Source: Aplysia californica (Eukaryota; Mollusca; Gastropoda; Aplysiida; Aplysiidae). From it: a DNA stretch of 64,000 nt. The stretch lies in assembly GCF_000002075.1 (NCBI RefSeq), contig NW_004797578.1, forward strand, positions 429,629-493,628. Direction: 5' to 3'. Below, in pieces: positions 1 through 11,072 of the stretch. A program made the position numbers and the translations under genes. Under the pieces are notes generated by a model. It searched no databases, was not told the DNA's origin, and saw only the letters and a list, made by a program, of their open reading frames with translations. Position 1 is the first letter of the stretch; every line of letters begins with the position of its first letter.

Positions 1-30
1 GGGGGAAGCGGTAGCATAAGCACGCCAGTG

Positions 31-413
31 TAAATGAAGATGAAAATATAGATAACTCTGGATCGTGAAAAAGATCCACTCTGAAAATGCTAATACTTAA
101 TTTAAAATATTAAAATTTGTTCAATTGTACGGAGTAGTTTTTTGTTGTTTTTTGTTTGTTTGTCTGTTTGTTTGTTCGTTGTTTTTTTTTATTCTTTTGT
201 TTAAGATGCCGGTATAGCAAATTTCGTTAGTCTAGGTATGAAGATACACACCTGAAACACTTTGGAAAATACGCGTAACGAGTTTGAGTGAGTGGAATTG
301 AGTAAAGAGAAGCACACGAAAACTTTCACGACAAAGACCATTCCGTGCTGTTTCTTTCAAAGCAGAAACATCAGGCGGGAAGGAAACACCTACGTCCAGC
401 GCTCACCAGCCAT
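31..413. other. No gene recognised
   Basis: A T-rich TTTGTTTG stretch (about 136-200) and unremarkable sequence up to the first MITE. Confidence 0.6.
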
Positions 414-592
414 CTGTCTCCCCGGTTTTAAGCACAAAAAATTCTGAAATTATGCAAACTGAGCCCAAAAATGTGAAATTATGCAATTCTGTTAATTTTA
501 ACAAAGAATGATAAAGGAAAATAATCTGAAATTATGCAAAAATATATCAAATTTGGCTAAATTATGCGGGGTGCATAAAACCTCGGGAACAG
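414..592. mobile_element. CTGTCC-type MITE, copy 1
   Basis: Begins CTGTCTCCCCGGTTTTAAGC and ends GCATAAAACCTCGGGAACAG. No clear target duplication; older copy. Confidence 0.7.
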
Positions 593-677
593 ATCTATTG
601 AATGCGTGTTATTCTTCTTTTTCCTTTTGGAAATCGTTAACTGTAGGCAGATTTGTATACGGTGTCTGTCACAGTTT

Positions 678-895
678 GAGGTGTTGCTGTTAGGCGCTTC
701 GTGTTCCCACACAGGAGACGGAGTTCGATTCCGGATTGGGGGGAAAAAATTATGAGACATCTTGGTCTTTCTGCTGGGATGTTGTATCCCTCTCAGCCCG
801 GGTTGGTCATGGCAGGGAGAGTTTTAAAGTCTGCCTCCTAAACCATGCTAAATTATCTAAATTGTGTCGATGGGAGCGCAAAAAAACCTACATAA
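678..895 (+). mobile_element. tRNA-like SINE remnant
   Basis: GTTGCTGTTAGGCGC and GGAGTTCGATTCCGG resemble A and B boxes of a tRNA head; the body has no match elsewhere in the window except CTAAATTATCTAAATTGTGT (also near 50248). Confidence 0.5.
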
Positions 896-965
896 AAAAC
901 AGGTCTTGACACTAATTGAGACTTTACGCCAGTTTTGACAGGGAATTCTTCGTCTCTACATGGTA

Positions 966-1181
966 TAATTGGTCGCTTTTAAGGACAAGCGGGCTAACCC
1001 AGATTCTGGGGGTTTCCATAAATCTTGATCTACACCAAAAGTGGATATTGCCCCATCTATAGGACAAGTTTGGTTTCATTGGTGTGTATATTTGTTTGTT
1101 TATAGAGTAAACTCTCCTAGGTCTTTTAAAGAAACTGAACAAGGGGCAAAAACTTTACCTTCGATTTTCTCAAAACAGCCT
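966..1181. mobile_element. GGTCGCTTTTAAGG MITE, truncated copy
   Basis: ATTGGTCGCTTTTAAGGACA and AGCGGGCTAACCCAGATTCT match the right arm of 63513-63766; homology stops at CGATTTTCTCAAAACAGC. Confidence 0.7.
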
Positions 1182-1206
1182 TTTTCGTGACAGCCCTCCT
1201 GTGCTT

Positions 1207-1432
1207 AGCCCTATCCTTACGTCGTGTTTTACTATCGTATCCATACGACATGGGGGACTCTGTACCACCACTATCCAAAAGGGAAATTTACTCGTTAATC
1301 CGATCCGTACGCTTTCCATAGCAGTCTGTCAAAATCATTTTTTCAGAAATACTGAAAGTTTCAAATAGATCTTCGTACTAGAAGCATTCTAAAATGAGAA
1401 GAATACAACCCCGGGGGTACAAAATGACCCCG
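1207..1432. mobile_element. CCCTATCC-family MITE, eroded ends
   Basis: Same internal landmarks (TTTACTCGTTAATCCGATCC, GTACAAAATGACCCC). The flanking TTAA has mutated to TTAG on the left and the right inverted end is lost. Confidence 0.65.
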
Positions 1433-1699
1433 AGGCGTTTGATAGAATAGACTTATAGACATACTACTACTTACCTACTCCTTGTCTCGATGTAGTGATC
1501 AAAATTAAAACTGACTTGACCATGCGACCACAACACTGCAGCGTTTAGAACTCATACACGGTAATAGAACCAATAAATCTTTTCCCAGTCAATAACAGTA
1601 ACAGATAGGGCTACTCTAGAGCACTGATTCAGGAAGTTTATGGATACAGAGATTATAGGTTAATACAGTGTTGCCTAGCAGCAAGAACAGACTGTCTCA

Positions 1700-2033
1700 G
1701 CCGTCTTTTATCAAAGGCGTTGGTTGTCTAGCGGTAGTTTTGGGATAGCTGGGGTGGAATGGGTCACTATCTTCTAGTACATCATTTGCCCTTTTCAACA
1801 CTACACGCTTATTAAAGAAAATGTTCCATTGCTTGATTTTTCTTCACACTGGCTTCCTATAGCCCTGACCCATGAGGTGAGGAGTCCTAAACACTGCAGA
1901 GACAACTTATGAGCGAGAAGGGCTGGATGGGATTCCAACCTCTGCCATCAGTACCACAAAGCAGCCGACAAACTAACGTTACACCGTTGGCAAGATACTC
2001 AAATGTAGCCGACTGAATCCAGAAAGCAACATT
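1700..2033 (-). mobile_element. tRNA-like SINE remnant
   Basis: Minus strand GCCAACGGTGTAACGTTAGT ... CAGAGGTTGGAATCCCATCC shows decayed A and B boxes. The rest of the stretch (1440-1700) shows nothing recognisable. Confidence 0.45.
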
Positions 2034-2195
2034 TTACAAGAGAGAGAAAAGAAATACTCTTTCATTTTTTGAAGCAAACTGCCGATACCGTCTTCTTCTT
2101 CTTCTTCTTCGGGTGTCAGATCTGGAGCAGACATATCATGGTACCCCATTCCTTCCTGTTGTCTGTCTTCTTGATCAGCTCGGTTTCTTTTTTAT

Positions 2196-2615
2196 CAGTA
2201 GGGGTTTTGCGGCGCTCGCAAATGCATAAGGTCATATGAGTGCCAAGGGGTGGATGTTAACAGGGAAGTCCTCACAGGGATATGGGTTTACTCTGCTCAC
2301 CTCTCTAACTTCAACAGCACAGAGTCTCCTTCCACTATCAAAGCACCCCAGAAATAGTGGGTCACAAGAGTGTGACAAACATACAAAAGAAGTACAGAAA
2401 AATGACGATACATGTAGCAAGGATGAGGAAAGAAAAAGCAGCAGTTCCCTGTTGCAATTCCGGCACAATTATGAGCCTGACAATTTATGAATCAGACAAT
2501 ATTTACAATTACAATTCCATTGTGCAGAAGAACATGGTAATGTCCCCCCTTTGGGAATGGCCGAAAGACACTTCAGTCAATAGCACCGTCCTTTGAGGGG
2601 GGGGGGGGGGGTGTT
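2196..2615 (-). mobile_element. SINE-C copy
   Basis: Plus strand reads AGTAGGGGTTTTGCGGCGCT ... CATATGAGTGCCAAGGGGTG and ACTCTGCTCACCTCTCTAAC. It carries the same 3' hairpin module as SINE-A and -B. An extra internal segment separates the two halves of the body. Confidence 0.72.
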
Positions 2616-2619
2616 TCTT

Positions 2620-3432
2620 TCTTTGCGTTATTCGTAGTAAAGTTGTTTAGACCATCTGTGTATGAGGTTCTTTGTCTTTCTCTGCTCGTTTTTCCCTCTC
2701 TATATTTCCACACAGCTGCAGTTTCTCTCGTCCATTTGATCTATTCGTGTGGCCAAAGAATACCAATTAATTGTCTCTTTCTGAAGATTCTGATCATAGA
2801 TCTTTCACAACCTGCCGTTTGGAGCACTTCTCTCTATAATTCGTTTTCCTCTCTGTATATGATTTGTGCCTCTATCGTTTGTTTTTTGTTGTTTTTTGTT
2901 GGTTGTTTTGTTTTGTTTTGTGGGGGGTTTTTTCGTTGTTTTTTGTGAGTGGTGGGTGGGATGTGGTAAATATTCCTTGCTTTATTTTTAAGATTTAAAA
3001 TTGGGATTTCAACAAAATGAGTACAAGCAATCTATGCCACAGATTAGGAAAACTGCATATTTTACAAATCTAAATGCTGGGGCTTCGAACATTTTAACAG
3101 CCGACTGACGACACGCTGTATTTTGTTCGGAATCAATTCGGACCACAGAAAAGTTGAGAACCAATGGACAGTGTCGGTCACTTCAAACCTCTCCCTTGCC
3201 AACAGCCTGTAAGAGGTAACCTGCCTTTGTTTTCAGTAAAGAGAACCACATGGCTGCAAAAACGACCATTCAGAGCTGGGAAGAAGCAATAGCTTGTTAA
3301 AAGGAAAGAACTACAAGAAAAAAAAAAAAAGAAAAAAAAAGAAAAAGGAAAGAAAAAAAGAAGAGAAAGGAAAGGAAAAAAAGGGGGGGGGGAATCTCCA
3401 GTTGTCGGTTTGCCCAATTCTGGAGGAAAATA
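2620..3432. other. Non-coding, simple-sequence rich
   Basis: Contains a G-run, a TTGTTTTTTG stretch near 2880-2950 and an A/G-rich tract near 3310-3392. Nothing gene-like. Confidence 0.6.
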
Positions 3433-3527
3433 CATCCATGCATGATAAAACATCTTTGAGTGTCAATGACTGAGATAACACATTAAAGTAGCTTGAGGGT
3501 CCATACCACCAGTCGTACAAACCACTC

Positions 3528-3559
<32 letters not shown>

Positions 3560-3665
3560 CGACAACATCGACAACAACAAAAACAGGAGCTATCCATGCA
3601 TGATAATACATCGTTGAGTGTCTATGACTGAGATAGCAACAACAACAACAACAACAACAAAAAGG
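3433..3665. repeat. Duplicated CATGCATGATA segment with (AAC)n tracts
   Basis: CATGCATGATAAAACATC...TGTCAATGACTGAGATA (3437-3476) recurs as CATGCATGATAATACATC...TGTCTATGACTGAGATA (3596-3636), separated by and followed by (CAA)n runs. It may be two 3' tails of one element. Confidence 0.7.
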
Positions 3666-3946
3666 TCTAAACTTCTTTCGAGGACTATGCAAGGCGTGTC
3701 TCTGAGCCAAATATCACACATGCTAAGTTTTATTTTGTTTGAAAGAAGAGATGCACGGCGATAAGATAACGGCACAGTCATGGGGGGAATAAGAAACATT
3801 GTCAGAAAAAAGGGGGGGGGGGAGAAGTAAAACCTACCTGTGGCGTCTTCCCCCAGCTACCCACTCAACCTAACCCAAAGATAGTGAATTGTGTTGCAGC
3901 ATTGGTCGCCGAGTCCGTATCGCCATGACATAGTTTACAGGGTTAA

Positions 3947-4034
3947 ACTTTAGACTTTGCCATCATGGGCAAAATCCAAAGTCACTGGGTGGGAAACATC
4001 GCCAATAACTGGCGAGATGAGACGGCAAAGTGTT
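3947..4034. mobile_element. TTAA MITE (CACTTTGCC family), eroded copy
   Basis: GGGTTAA ... GACTTTGCC at the left and GGCAAAGTGTTTTAA at the right, with GGGAAACATCGCCAATAAC inside. Confidence 0.6.
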
Positions 4035-4126
4035 TTAAACACTGAAAAGACTCAGCTCACTCCATCAAAAGAGCACTCAACAACGGTCTGCAATACATGT
4101 ACATGTAGTTATTGTTTTATTTTGAT

Positions 4127-4301
4127 TTAGCAAAACTTTTACGGCACTTGCAGCACACCTAGGTCATGTAATAATAAGGGCCAAAGATTAGAGGAGTGAC
4201 AAGAGAGTAACAAACAAAAATAGAAGGAGGGGAGATAAGGACGACATATGTTTGATAGGAAAGAAGGAGCAAACCACACCAGAACACCCGCCAACCACCC
4301 A
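4127..4301 (-). mobile_element. SINE-B copy
   Basis: Reverse copy with a degraded hairpin (GGCCCTTATTATTACATGAC). Next to a tRNA-like head on the same strand (4345-4425). Confidence 0.8.
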
Positions 4302-4344
4302 CAGAAAGACTGAGACTGAGAAAGTACTCTATAACAATCCTCAC

Positions 4345-4425
4345 TACCACGGGATCTGAACTCTGGTCTTGTGCGTGGGACGGCGAAGCGCCTAACCACT
4401 ACACTACGGCAGAAGATATTCGGAG
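4345..4425 (-). mobile_element. tRNA-like SINE head
   Basis: Minus strand: GCCGTAGTGTAGTGGTTAGG (box A region) and GAGTTCAGATCCCG (box B). The body is unlike SINE-A, so it is a separate family or a mutated copy. Confidence 0.6.
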
Positions 4426-4871
4426 ACGTCTCCGGCGAGCACCCAGGAACCATTCGGAGACGCACTCCTGCACACAGATGCACTGCTTTGTGGGGGTCAA
4501 ACTGCGTGTTGTTTGTTGCAGACCACACATATAGTCGCTAAAACTGTCGCAAATCAATAACTTTCAAGAAAATGTCAAACCTAACTACAACAAAAAATTC
4601 AAATTAAAGGTTAAAACAAGGGGGCTTGACCCCCTGAAACCTCCCGTATTTTTTCACTCGGACCAGAGGCACAAAGCATTTCTGAAAGGTCTATCTCCGT
4701 CGGAGACGTCTCCGGATAGATACATGTACTGTGCTCCACTACAGAGGTCGGCTGAGTTTTTTCAAAAGAAGCATGTCGAAACAACAACTCATATAGATCT
4801 GCATTTGATTTCGATAAAGGGTAGGACAGATCAAAAGAGCAGAAAAAAGAGGAAAAAAAGAAAAGAAGTGG

Positions 4872-5030
4872 GTGGTTGGCGGGTGTTCTGGTGTGGTTTA
4901 CTTCTTCTTTCCTATAAAACATCTATCGTCCGTATCTCCCCTTCTTCTTTTTTTATGTTTGTTACTCTCTTGGACTTGGAACACCTCTAATCTTCTGGCC
5001 CGTAAAACTTCTACTAAAACTAAACTAATA
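4872..5030 (+). mobile_element. SINE-B copy
   Basis: Exact 12-bp duplication GAAAAGAAGTGG (4860-4871, 5031-5042). The hairpin region is internally deleted (CTTCTGGCCCGTAAAAC). Confidence 0.85.
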
Positions 5031-5099
5031 GAAAAGAAGTGGAACCTTGCAACACTTTCATCCAAAACATCAACTGGAGAAAACAACGACATAGGCAAC

Positions 5100-5222
5100 A
5101 TCATCAGTCACAGCATCAACGTCAGCCACAGCAGCAACAACAGCAGCACCAACAACAACAACAACAACAACAACAATAACACCAACAGCAGCAATAAACA
5201 AAAAAACAGCAACAGCAGCAGT

Positions 5223-5263
<41 letters not shown>

Positions 5264-5360
5264 TAACAACAACAATAACAACAGCAACAACAACAGCAAC
5301 AAAAACAACATCAGCAGCAGAAACAGCAGCAGCAACAACAACAATAACAACAGTAAAACA
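5100..5360. repeat. Long (AAC/AGC)n trinucleotide tract
   Basis: About 260 bp of interleaved AAC, AGC and AAT triplets. It would code for Asn/Ser or Leu/Val runs in every frame, so the long frames over it are not evidence of a gene. Confidence 0.95.
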
Positions 5361-5888
5361 CAGTGGACGCAACGACTCCATGTATCTCTACAGCAATTGA
5401 AGGTGACCGTTGTTACGTTACAAAAACGAAAACTTCAGTTCACCCTTCTCCACTCCATCATTCATAACTTACAACTTACCGCAGAAGGATAGAGAATAAT
5501 ATAGTCCGGTCGTTACACTGTCACACAAAGTCGGAATGTGGGAACTGCATGCACAATTACATTAATTATTTGGCTTGAAGCAAATGAGTCACGTTTACGT
5601 TGCGAGTAATAACTCTGCACTACAACAACAAAAAAGACCGTTCCTATTTTTCTAGCTTTCGTCGTGGACTTGAGAAAACCATGCCCTTCTTTCACCTGCT
5701 GGACGCACACACACCGGGAAAGTGGGTTGGGGTCTGTCTGTGATGGGCTTATCTAAATACTTGGTAGATTTACTAGAAGTATAAGTACGTTGTATAAGTA
5801 GTGTAAGTGAAAGGTGGAGGCAGGTACCCCAAAAAAGTGGGAAAGACTTGGTCCTGATTAGAAACTGATGAACAGACAGTACAGACAT

Positions 5889-6286
5889 CTTAGTTTTAGT
5901 TTTAGTAAGAGTTTTACGGCACTTGCAACACAATAGGGTCATATAAGTGCCGAGGATTAGAGGTGCTACAAGAGAGTAGAGTAAAGTTGTTCCCGTATCC
6001 GATCTGGATATTGAGGATTGTCTTGTCAGTGAGACAACTCCCAGGCCTTCGGCACATTGTGGTAGGGTGGCCAGTTCCTTTCCACGCCGCCTTTACTTTC
6101 CCAACTCGAAGTCAGGTACCTATTACTGCTGGGTGGGCAGGAGGGGGCGAAAAAATCCGTGTCCGAACCGAGGCTCTCCCAAGAGGGTAACAAACATAAA
6201 AAAAGAAGGAGGAGAGATCAGGACGATATATGTTTGATAGGAAAGAAGGAGCAAACTACACCAGAGCACCCGCCAACCTCCCACTT
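5889..6286 (-). mobile_element. SINE-B copy interrupted by SINE-F
   Basis: Outer halves 5889-5978 and 6181-6286; duplication AGACATCTTAG at about 5882-5892 and 6287-6297. The interruption is described at 5979-6180. Confidence 0.8.
5979..6180. mobile_element. SINE-F nested in SINE-B
   Basis: GTAAAGTTGTTCCCGTATCC ... AAGTCAGGTACCTATTACTG, flanked by AAGAGAGTA (5970-5978) and AAGAGGGTA (6181-6189). A second copy lies at 28017-28172. Orientation and origin unclear. Confidence 0.75.
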
Positions 6287-6349
6287 AGACATCTTAGGGT
6301 GGTGGGATGGTTGATGGGAGGGGTAACACTCCTTAGGGAGTAAAAATGA

Positions 6350-6615
6350 AAGAGGGGAGGAGGAAGAGAGAAGGAGAGATAGAGAGAGGGTGGAAAGAGA
6401 GAGAGCGAGAGATAAAGAGAGAGAGAGAGGGGGGGGGGAGAGAGGGGGGAGGAAAGAGAGAAGGGGGGGGGAGAGGAGATAGGGAGAGAGAGAGAGAGAG
6501 GGGGGGAGCGAGTGGGGGATAGGGAGAGATGGGAGGATGGAGAGAGAGAGAGAGGGGGAGGGGGGAGGCGATAGAAACAGACAGAGGAGAGAATGTGAAA
6601 GGGATGAGGGGGGGG
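6350..6615. repeat. Purine-rich (GA/GGGA)n tract
   Basis: About 260 bp of GAGA and GGGG on the plus strand; apparent long frames (Ser/Pro/Leu) are by-products. Confidence 0.95.
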
Positions 6616-6756
6616 GGGGGTAGAAAGGGAGTAAGAAACACTGAGATAACCTCTAGATAAAGAGAATAGGGTCTGTATCCATATCAATATCATTATCTGC
6701 CTCGTCTTCCTTTTAGAATTCACTGAAGGTTAAATCATCAGATATTTCCAACTGAA

Positions 6757-7067
6757 CCCTATCCGTACGTCGTGTTTTACTATCGTACCCATACAACGAG
6801 GGGAACTCTGTGCCTACACTTTCCAAAGAGAAAATTTACTCGTTAATCCGATCCGTATGCTTTGCATAGCAGTCTGTCAAAATGATTTTTTTTAAAAGAA
6901 ATACTGAAAGTTTCAAAGAGATCTTCGTACTTGAAGTATTCTAAAATGTGAAGAATACAACCCTGGGGGTACACAATGAGCCCAGGGCGTACGGATAGGG
7001 TTAAGTGGTGGCACAGAGTTCTCCACGTTATATGAATACGATAGTAAAACACGACGTGCGGATAGGG
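6757..7067. mobile_element. CCCTATCC-family MITE with an attached inverted fragment
   Basis: A full copy runs to GTACGGATAGGG at 7000, then TTAA, and is followed by an inverted end fragment of the same family (7005-7067) that again ends at TTAA. This suggests insertion next to, or within, a sibling copy. Confidence 0.7.
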
Positions 7068-7074
7068 TTAAACA

Positions 7075-7391
7075 TCCAGGATGTTGCTAATGTTCTCACT
7101 AGGTTCCGATACAGCTGTCAAACATCGCAGTTAGCCTATCTAAAAGTTAACATTTAAAAAAAAAATATGTTTAAAAGCTTAGCAGGAAGAAAAAACATTA
7201 TCCACACCGGCGAAACAAATTAATAAGAAATGCAAATCAAAGACACACATTTGAAAACATCGATCGAGCGAAAAGCTAACAAAGTCACTCCTGGCATTAT
7301 CGAAAAAGGTAAATAATACGAGACGTGACGAGTAATACTAATAATACAGTAATTATCTTATCTCTGCAGCTCATTCAAGAGCATGACTAAT
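7075..7391. other. No feature recognised
   Basis: A/T-rich unique-looking sequence between two MITEs; no frame or motif supported. Confidence 0.5.
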
Positions 7392-7626
7392 CTGTCCCCG
7401 CGGTTTTATGCAACAACAAAAAATATTTGTAAAAATTCTGAAATTATGAGGACTGAGCCCAAAAATGTGAAATTATGCTTGTTATAGCAACGTTTTGTGG
7501 CGCTCGAAACCTTTATGCAATTCTGTTAATTTTAACAAAGAATGATAAAGAAAAATAATCAGAAATTATGCCCCAAAAATGATCAAAGTTTGCTAAATTA
7601 TGCGGGGTGCATAAAACCACGGGGAC
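7392..7626. mobile_element. CTGTCC-type MITE, copy 2, with an internal insert
   Basis: CTGTCCCCGCGGTTTTATGC at the left and GCATAAAACCACGGGGAC at the right. It is about 55 bp longer than its siblings owing to an insert around 7478-7515. The 8-bp flanks TGACTAAT and AGACAAAT match at 6 of 8 bases. Confidence 0.8.
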
Positions 7627-7699
7627 AGACAAATACAGTGTGCATTATCTCCTTCACGAGTCCGATGTGGGAAAAACAGAAATTATCTTTACTTTACTT

Positions 7700-7800
7700 T
7701 TACTTTTATCCGCTTATACCTTTTTGGGTGTCGCGAGAATAAAGAGACGTCTCTCTGCCACCAGCCGGAGAGCTTGGGTCAAGGGGATGCCGTGCATCAC
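7700..7800. repeat. Fragment of a dispersed repeat (TTTTGGGTGTCGCG family)
   Basis: TTTTGGGTGTCGCGAGAA, AAGAGACGTCTCTCTG and GGAGAGCTTGGGTC recur at 61960-62050 in METTL17 intron 4. Probably LINE-derived; identity unknown. Confidence 0.6.
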
Positions 7801-7965
7801 GGGTTTGACAAGGGAAAAACAGAAATGATCAACAAACGGTATCCAGTCCTTGCGTGACTTGTTGCTTTTGTCAAGTGTAGGTGTTTGCTGAGAGCTGAAA
7901 GCAGAATGGTTCTATGGAAACATAGCTTACAAAAAGTTAGATTCTTAGAAAAGACATCACAAGGG

Positions 7966-8522
7966 TGCTCTCGTGGCCTAGAGGTTAATAAGGTGTTGGC
8001 CTCTCACTCAAAGGTCTCGGGTTTGAATCCGGGTAGGCCTAGCGACGTAAAAATTTCCTTCTCTAACATTGTCTCCTTTCACCTCCTTTCCTGCTCTCTA
8101 GCAATATTCTGATGTCTGCTTTCGTCTCCTCTTTCTGCCCCCACCCCCTCACCTCCTTTGCCCCCTCCTCTGGGCTCCTGACTCTTTCTGCAGCGTTTCT
8201 ACAGCTACTCCTTGGCCCCTTCTTACTGCTGTCTTTCAGCCTCACCCCTGATCTTCTGGTAAGAAAGATCTACACCTAGCCTTCTCGGACAAGAGAGAAA
8301 AATCTCGGAGGGACCGTGTGTAAGTTGCGCACGTTAAAGATCCCTTTGTGGTCTAAAATCGATAAGAGTAGGGTAGGCTTCGGCTGCCACTCGGGCAAAA
8401 TTCAAAATTTCCCACCTCCTGAAAATATTAGGTGGATCCCGCGCGCTCATATTACATGTATTATGACCTTATATACATGTAGTTGCGAGCGCTGTAAAAC
8501 ACTTACCCCCAAAAAACACAAA
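7966..8522 (+). mobile_element. SINE-A copy flanked by a ~118-bp direct duplication
   Basis: Head GTGCTCTCGTGGCCTAGAGG with B box GGTTTGAATCC, ending CCCCCAAAAAACACAAA. The sequence at 7831-7947 recurs at 8523-8640 on the other side, far longer than a normal SINE target duplication. Confidence 0.88.
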
Positions 8523-8659
8523 AACAAACCGGTATCCAGTTCTTGCGTGACAGGTTGCGTTTGCCAGGTTTTGGTGTGTGCTGAGGGTTGAAAGCAGAAT
8601 GGTTCTATGGAAACATAGCTTAGATTAAGTTAGATTCTTAAAAGTGCCACTTTTTTCTG

Positions 8660-8701
8660 TGGTGTGTGTGTGTGTGTGCAATGGGAGATAACTGTTGTGT
8701 T

Positions 8702-8753
<52 letters not shown>

Positions 8754-8765
8754 TGTGTGAGTGCA
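8660..8765. repeat. (TG)n microsatellite
   Basis: Interrupted TGTGTG tract of about 100 bp, directly after the flanking duplication of the SINE-A at 7966. Confidence 0.95.
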
Positions 8766-9156
8766 ATGGAGATGCACAGGGACATCTTTTCGTTATATAG
8801 GAATTTCGCTATGTAAGTGTAAGTGTTTTGAATACAAAGAATATAATAATTTTATTTACATTTAATAATGCATAAGGAAAAAATTCGGGACCTGAAAATA
8901 GATCTATGTGCGTGTTCGCAATGTGCATGCCACTGTAGACAGTAGACATTATATTATCTCATCACTATTAGTATAACGTTATTCAAGAGGCAGGACCTTT
9001 GAATTCTTTGTATGTCTGTCTCTGATATGACCACACCAATGGGGTTGAAAACCTTCAAAAAGGCCACAGAACAGCTTGAGTTCAGAACACCCAGATTGGG
9101 ATTTGTACCAAAACCACCCGCTCCGCTATCATAACCAGGGTTGTCTTAGGGTACAC

Positions 9157-9160
<4 letters not shown>

Positions 9161-9226
<66 letters not shown>

Positions 9227-9330
9227 GAGGGACAGAGAGAGAGAGAGGGAGAGAGAGAGAGAGAAAGGGAGAGAGAGGGAGAGGAAGAGAGAGAGAGAGA
9301 AAGAGAGAGAGATGAAGAGAGAGAGAGCCA
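9161..9330. repeat. (GA)n microsatellite
   Basis: About 165 bp of GAGAGA with GGGA interruptions. Confidence 0.97.
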
Positions 9331-9499
9331 CGCTACATGATAAACCGACCATATCTCATCTGTAACACTGCTCAGGAACATACATGCATGGGTAACGCTG
9401 CTCAGGAACACATCAGTAACAATGCTCAGACTCAGTGAAGATATTCCCAGTCACAATGCCATCCTCTTTTCTTTCGTTTTCTGATCTTCTCACTACTCT

Positions 9500-9688
9500 T
9501 AGTTTTTTAGTTTTAGTAAGAGTTTTACTGCACTTGCAACACAATAAATTCATATAAGTGCCGAAGAATAGATGTGTTACAAGAGAGTAACAAACACAAA
9601 AAAGGAGGGGGGGGGGGAGAAAGAGACGATAGATTTTTTATAGGAAAGAAGGAGCAAACCACACCAAAGCACCCGCCAACCACCCGCT
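9500..9688 (-). mobile_element. SINE-B copy
   Basis: Exact 11-bp duplication CTCACTACTCT (9489-9499, 9689-9699). Confidence 0.88.
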
Positions 9689-9930
9689 CTCACTACTCTC
9701 TCCTCACCAAGACAACATATAAAAAAGTTAAAACTTACAAGCAAAGCCAAGGTGGAAGAGGACTTGCTAATAAATGCAAAGTCATCTCATGGAAAAAAAA
9801 ATACCAGTGAATAAAGCTTGTTCGTGATAAAATATTATGTGCTCTGCAGTCAAGAACTTGAATATCACACAAAAGCTTTAGGCAACGCGATCCAATATAG
9901 AAGAAAACAAGAGAGTTTCATAATTAGATA

Positions 9931-10109
9931 GTTTAGTTTTAGTAAGAGTTTTACAGCACTTGCAACACAATAAGGTCATATAAGTGCCGAAGATTAGGTG
10001 TTACAAGAGAGTAACAAACACAAAAAAGTTAAGGAGGAGAGATCAGGACAATAGATGTTGGATAGGAAAGAAGGAGCAAATTACACCAGAGCACCCGCCA
10101 ACCATCCAC
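9931..10109 (-). mobile_element. SINE-B copy
   Basis: Full length; no clear target duplication remains. Tail reads GTTTAGTTTTAGTAAGAG on the plus strand. Confidence 0.82.
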
Positions 10110-10383
10110 AAACTTGGATAACTCTGATGGGCTTTCTCCATGCACACATATATTCTTCTGTACTTCTTTTTCCACATATATCTAAAAAAAACAACAACAA
10201 TCAAACTACAAATGATAGGATAGTCATTTTAATATTTTAATTTCTGTACAAAATGTGTGGTATACAGCAATGAATACCAATGGTAAAAGAACCTTATATT
10301 TTAAGACATAGATCCCTAAAAGTTAAAGTACTAAATGACCATAGTTTATGCTCATTCTATACTGTATGATTGTGAATGCTTTC

Positions 10384-10572
10384 TGTGTAGTTTTAGTAAG
10401 AGTTTTACGGTACTTGCAACACAATAAGGTCATATAAGTGCCGAAGATTAGAGGTGTCACAAGACAGTAACAAACACAAAAAAAGGAGGGGAGATCAGGA
10501 CAATAGATGTTGGATAGGAAAGAAGGAGGAAAGAAGGAGCAAACCACACCAGAGCACCCGCCAACCACCCAC
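10384..10572 (-). mobile_element. SINE-B copy
   Basis: Exact 13-bp duplication TGTGAATGCTTTC (10371-10383, 10573-10585). Carries an internal repeat of GAAAGAAGGAG. Confidence 0.9.
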
Positions 10573-10683
10573 TGTGAATGCTTTCAAAGAATAGGTAGTC
10601 CAAACTGACCGGGTAGGTGGGCCAAGCTACTAACTTTGCAACGATTTTGATATTTTTTTAACAAACATTATTCTCTTCTATTT

Positions 10684-10860
10684 CTGTCCCCGTGGTTTTA
10701 TGCACCTCGCATAATCTAGCAAAAGTTTATCATTTTAAAAATAATTTCCGAGTATTTTCCTTTATCATTCTTTGTTAAAATTAACAGAATCACATAATTT
10801 TACATTTTGGGGCCCAGTTAGCATAATTTCAGAATTTTTCTTGCATAAAACGACGGGGAC
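10684..10860. mobile_element. CTGTCC-type MITE, copy 3
   Basis: Reverse relative to copy 1 inside; ends CTGTCCCCGTGGTTTTATGC and GCATAAAACGACGGGGAC are good inverted repeats. No convincing target duplication. Confidence 0.8.
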
Positions 10861-11072
10861 AGATTTCTGCACGGACTGCTAGGTCCAACAAATCTAAATA
10901 AAAATTCAACATTCTCCTGAAATAAATCATGTATTTGACATTTGTAAGTCTGTGCATACCATTCACTGAACAAGGTATGTTCATGTCGCTTTTATGAGTT
11001 TTTTAAAACAAATTTAACAAAAAACCCTACAGTATAGTGATGCCTTGAGCTATAGCTTAAGTAAACATCTGG

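Noticed and set aside
5108-5350. Long open frames of poly-Leu, poly-Val or Asn/Ser
   Set aside because: They are translations of the (AAC/AGC)n tract in different frames, with no flanking coding context.
9076-9411. Glu/Arg- and Ser/Leu-repeat open frames
   Set aside because: They lie over a (GA)n microsatellite on both strands.
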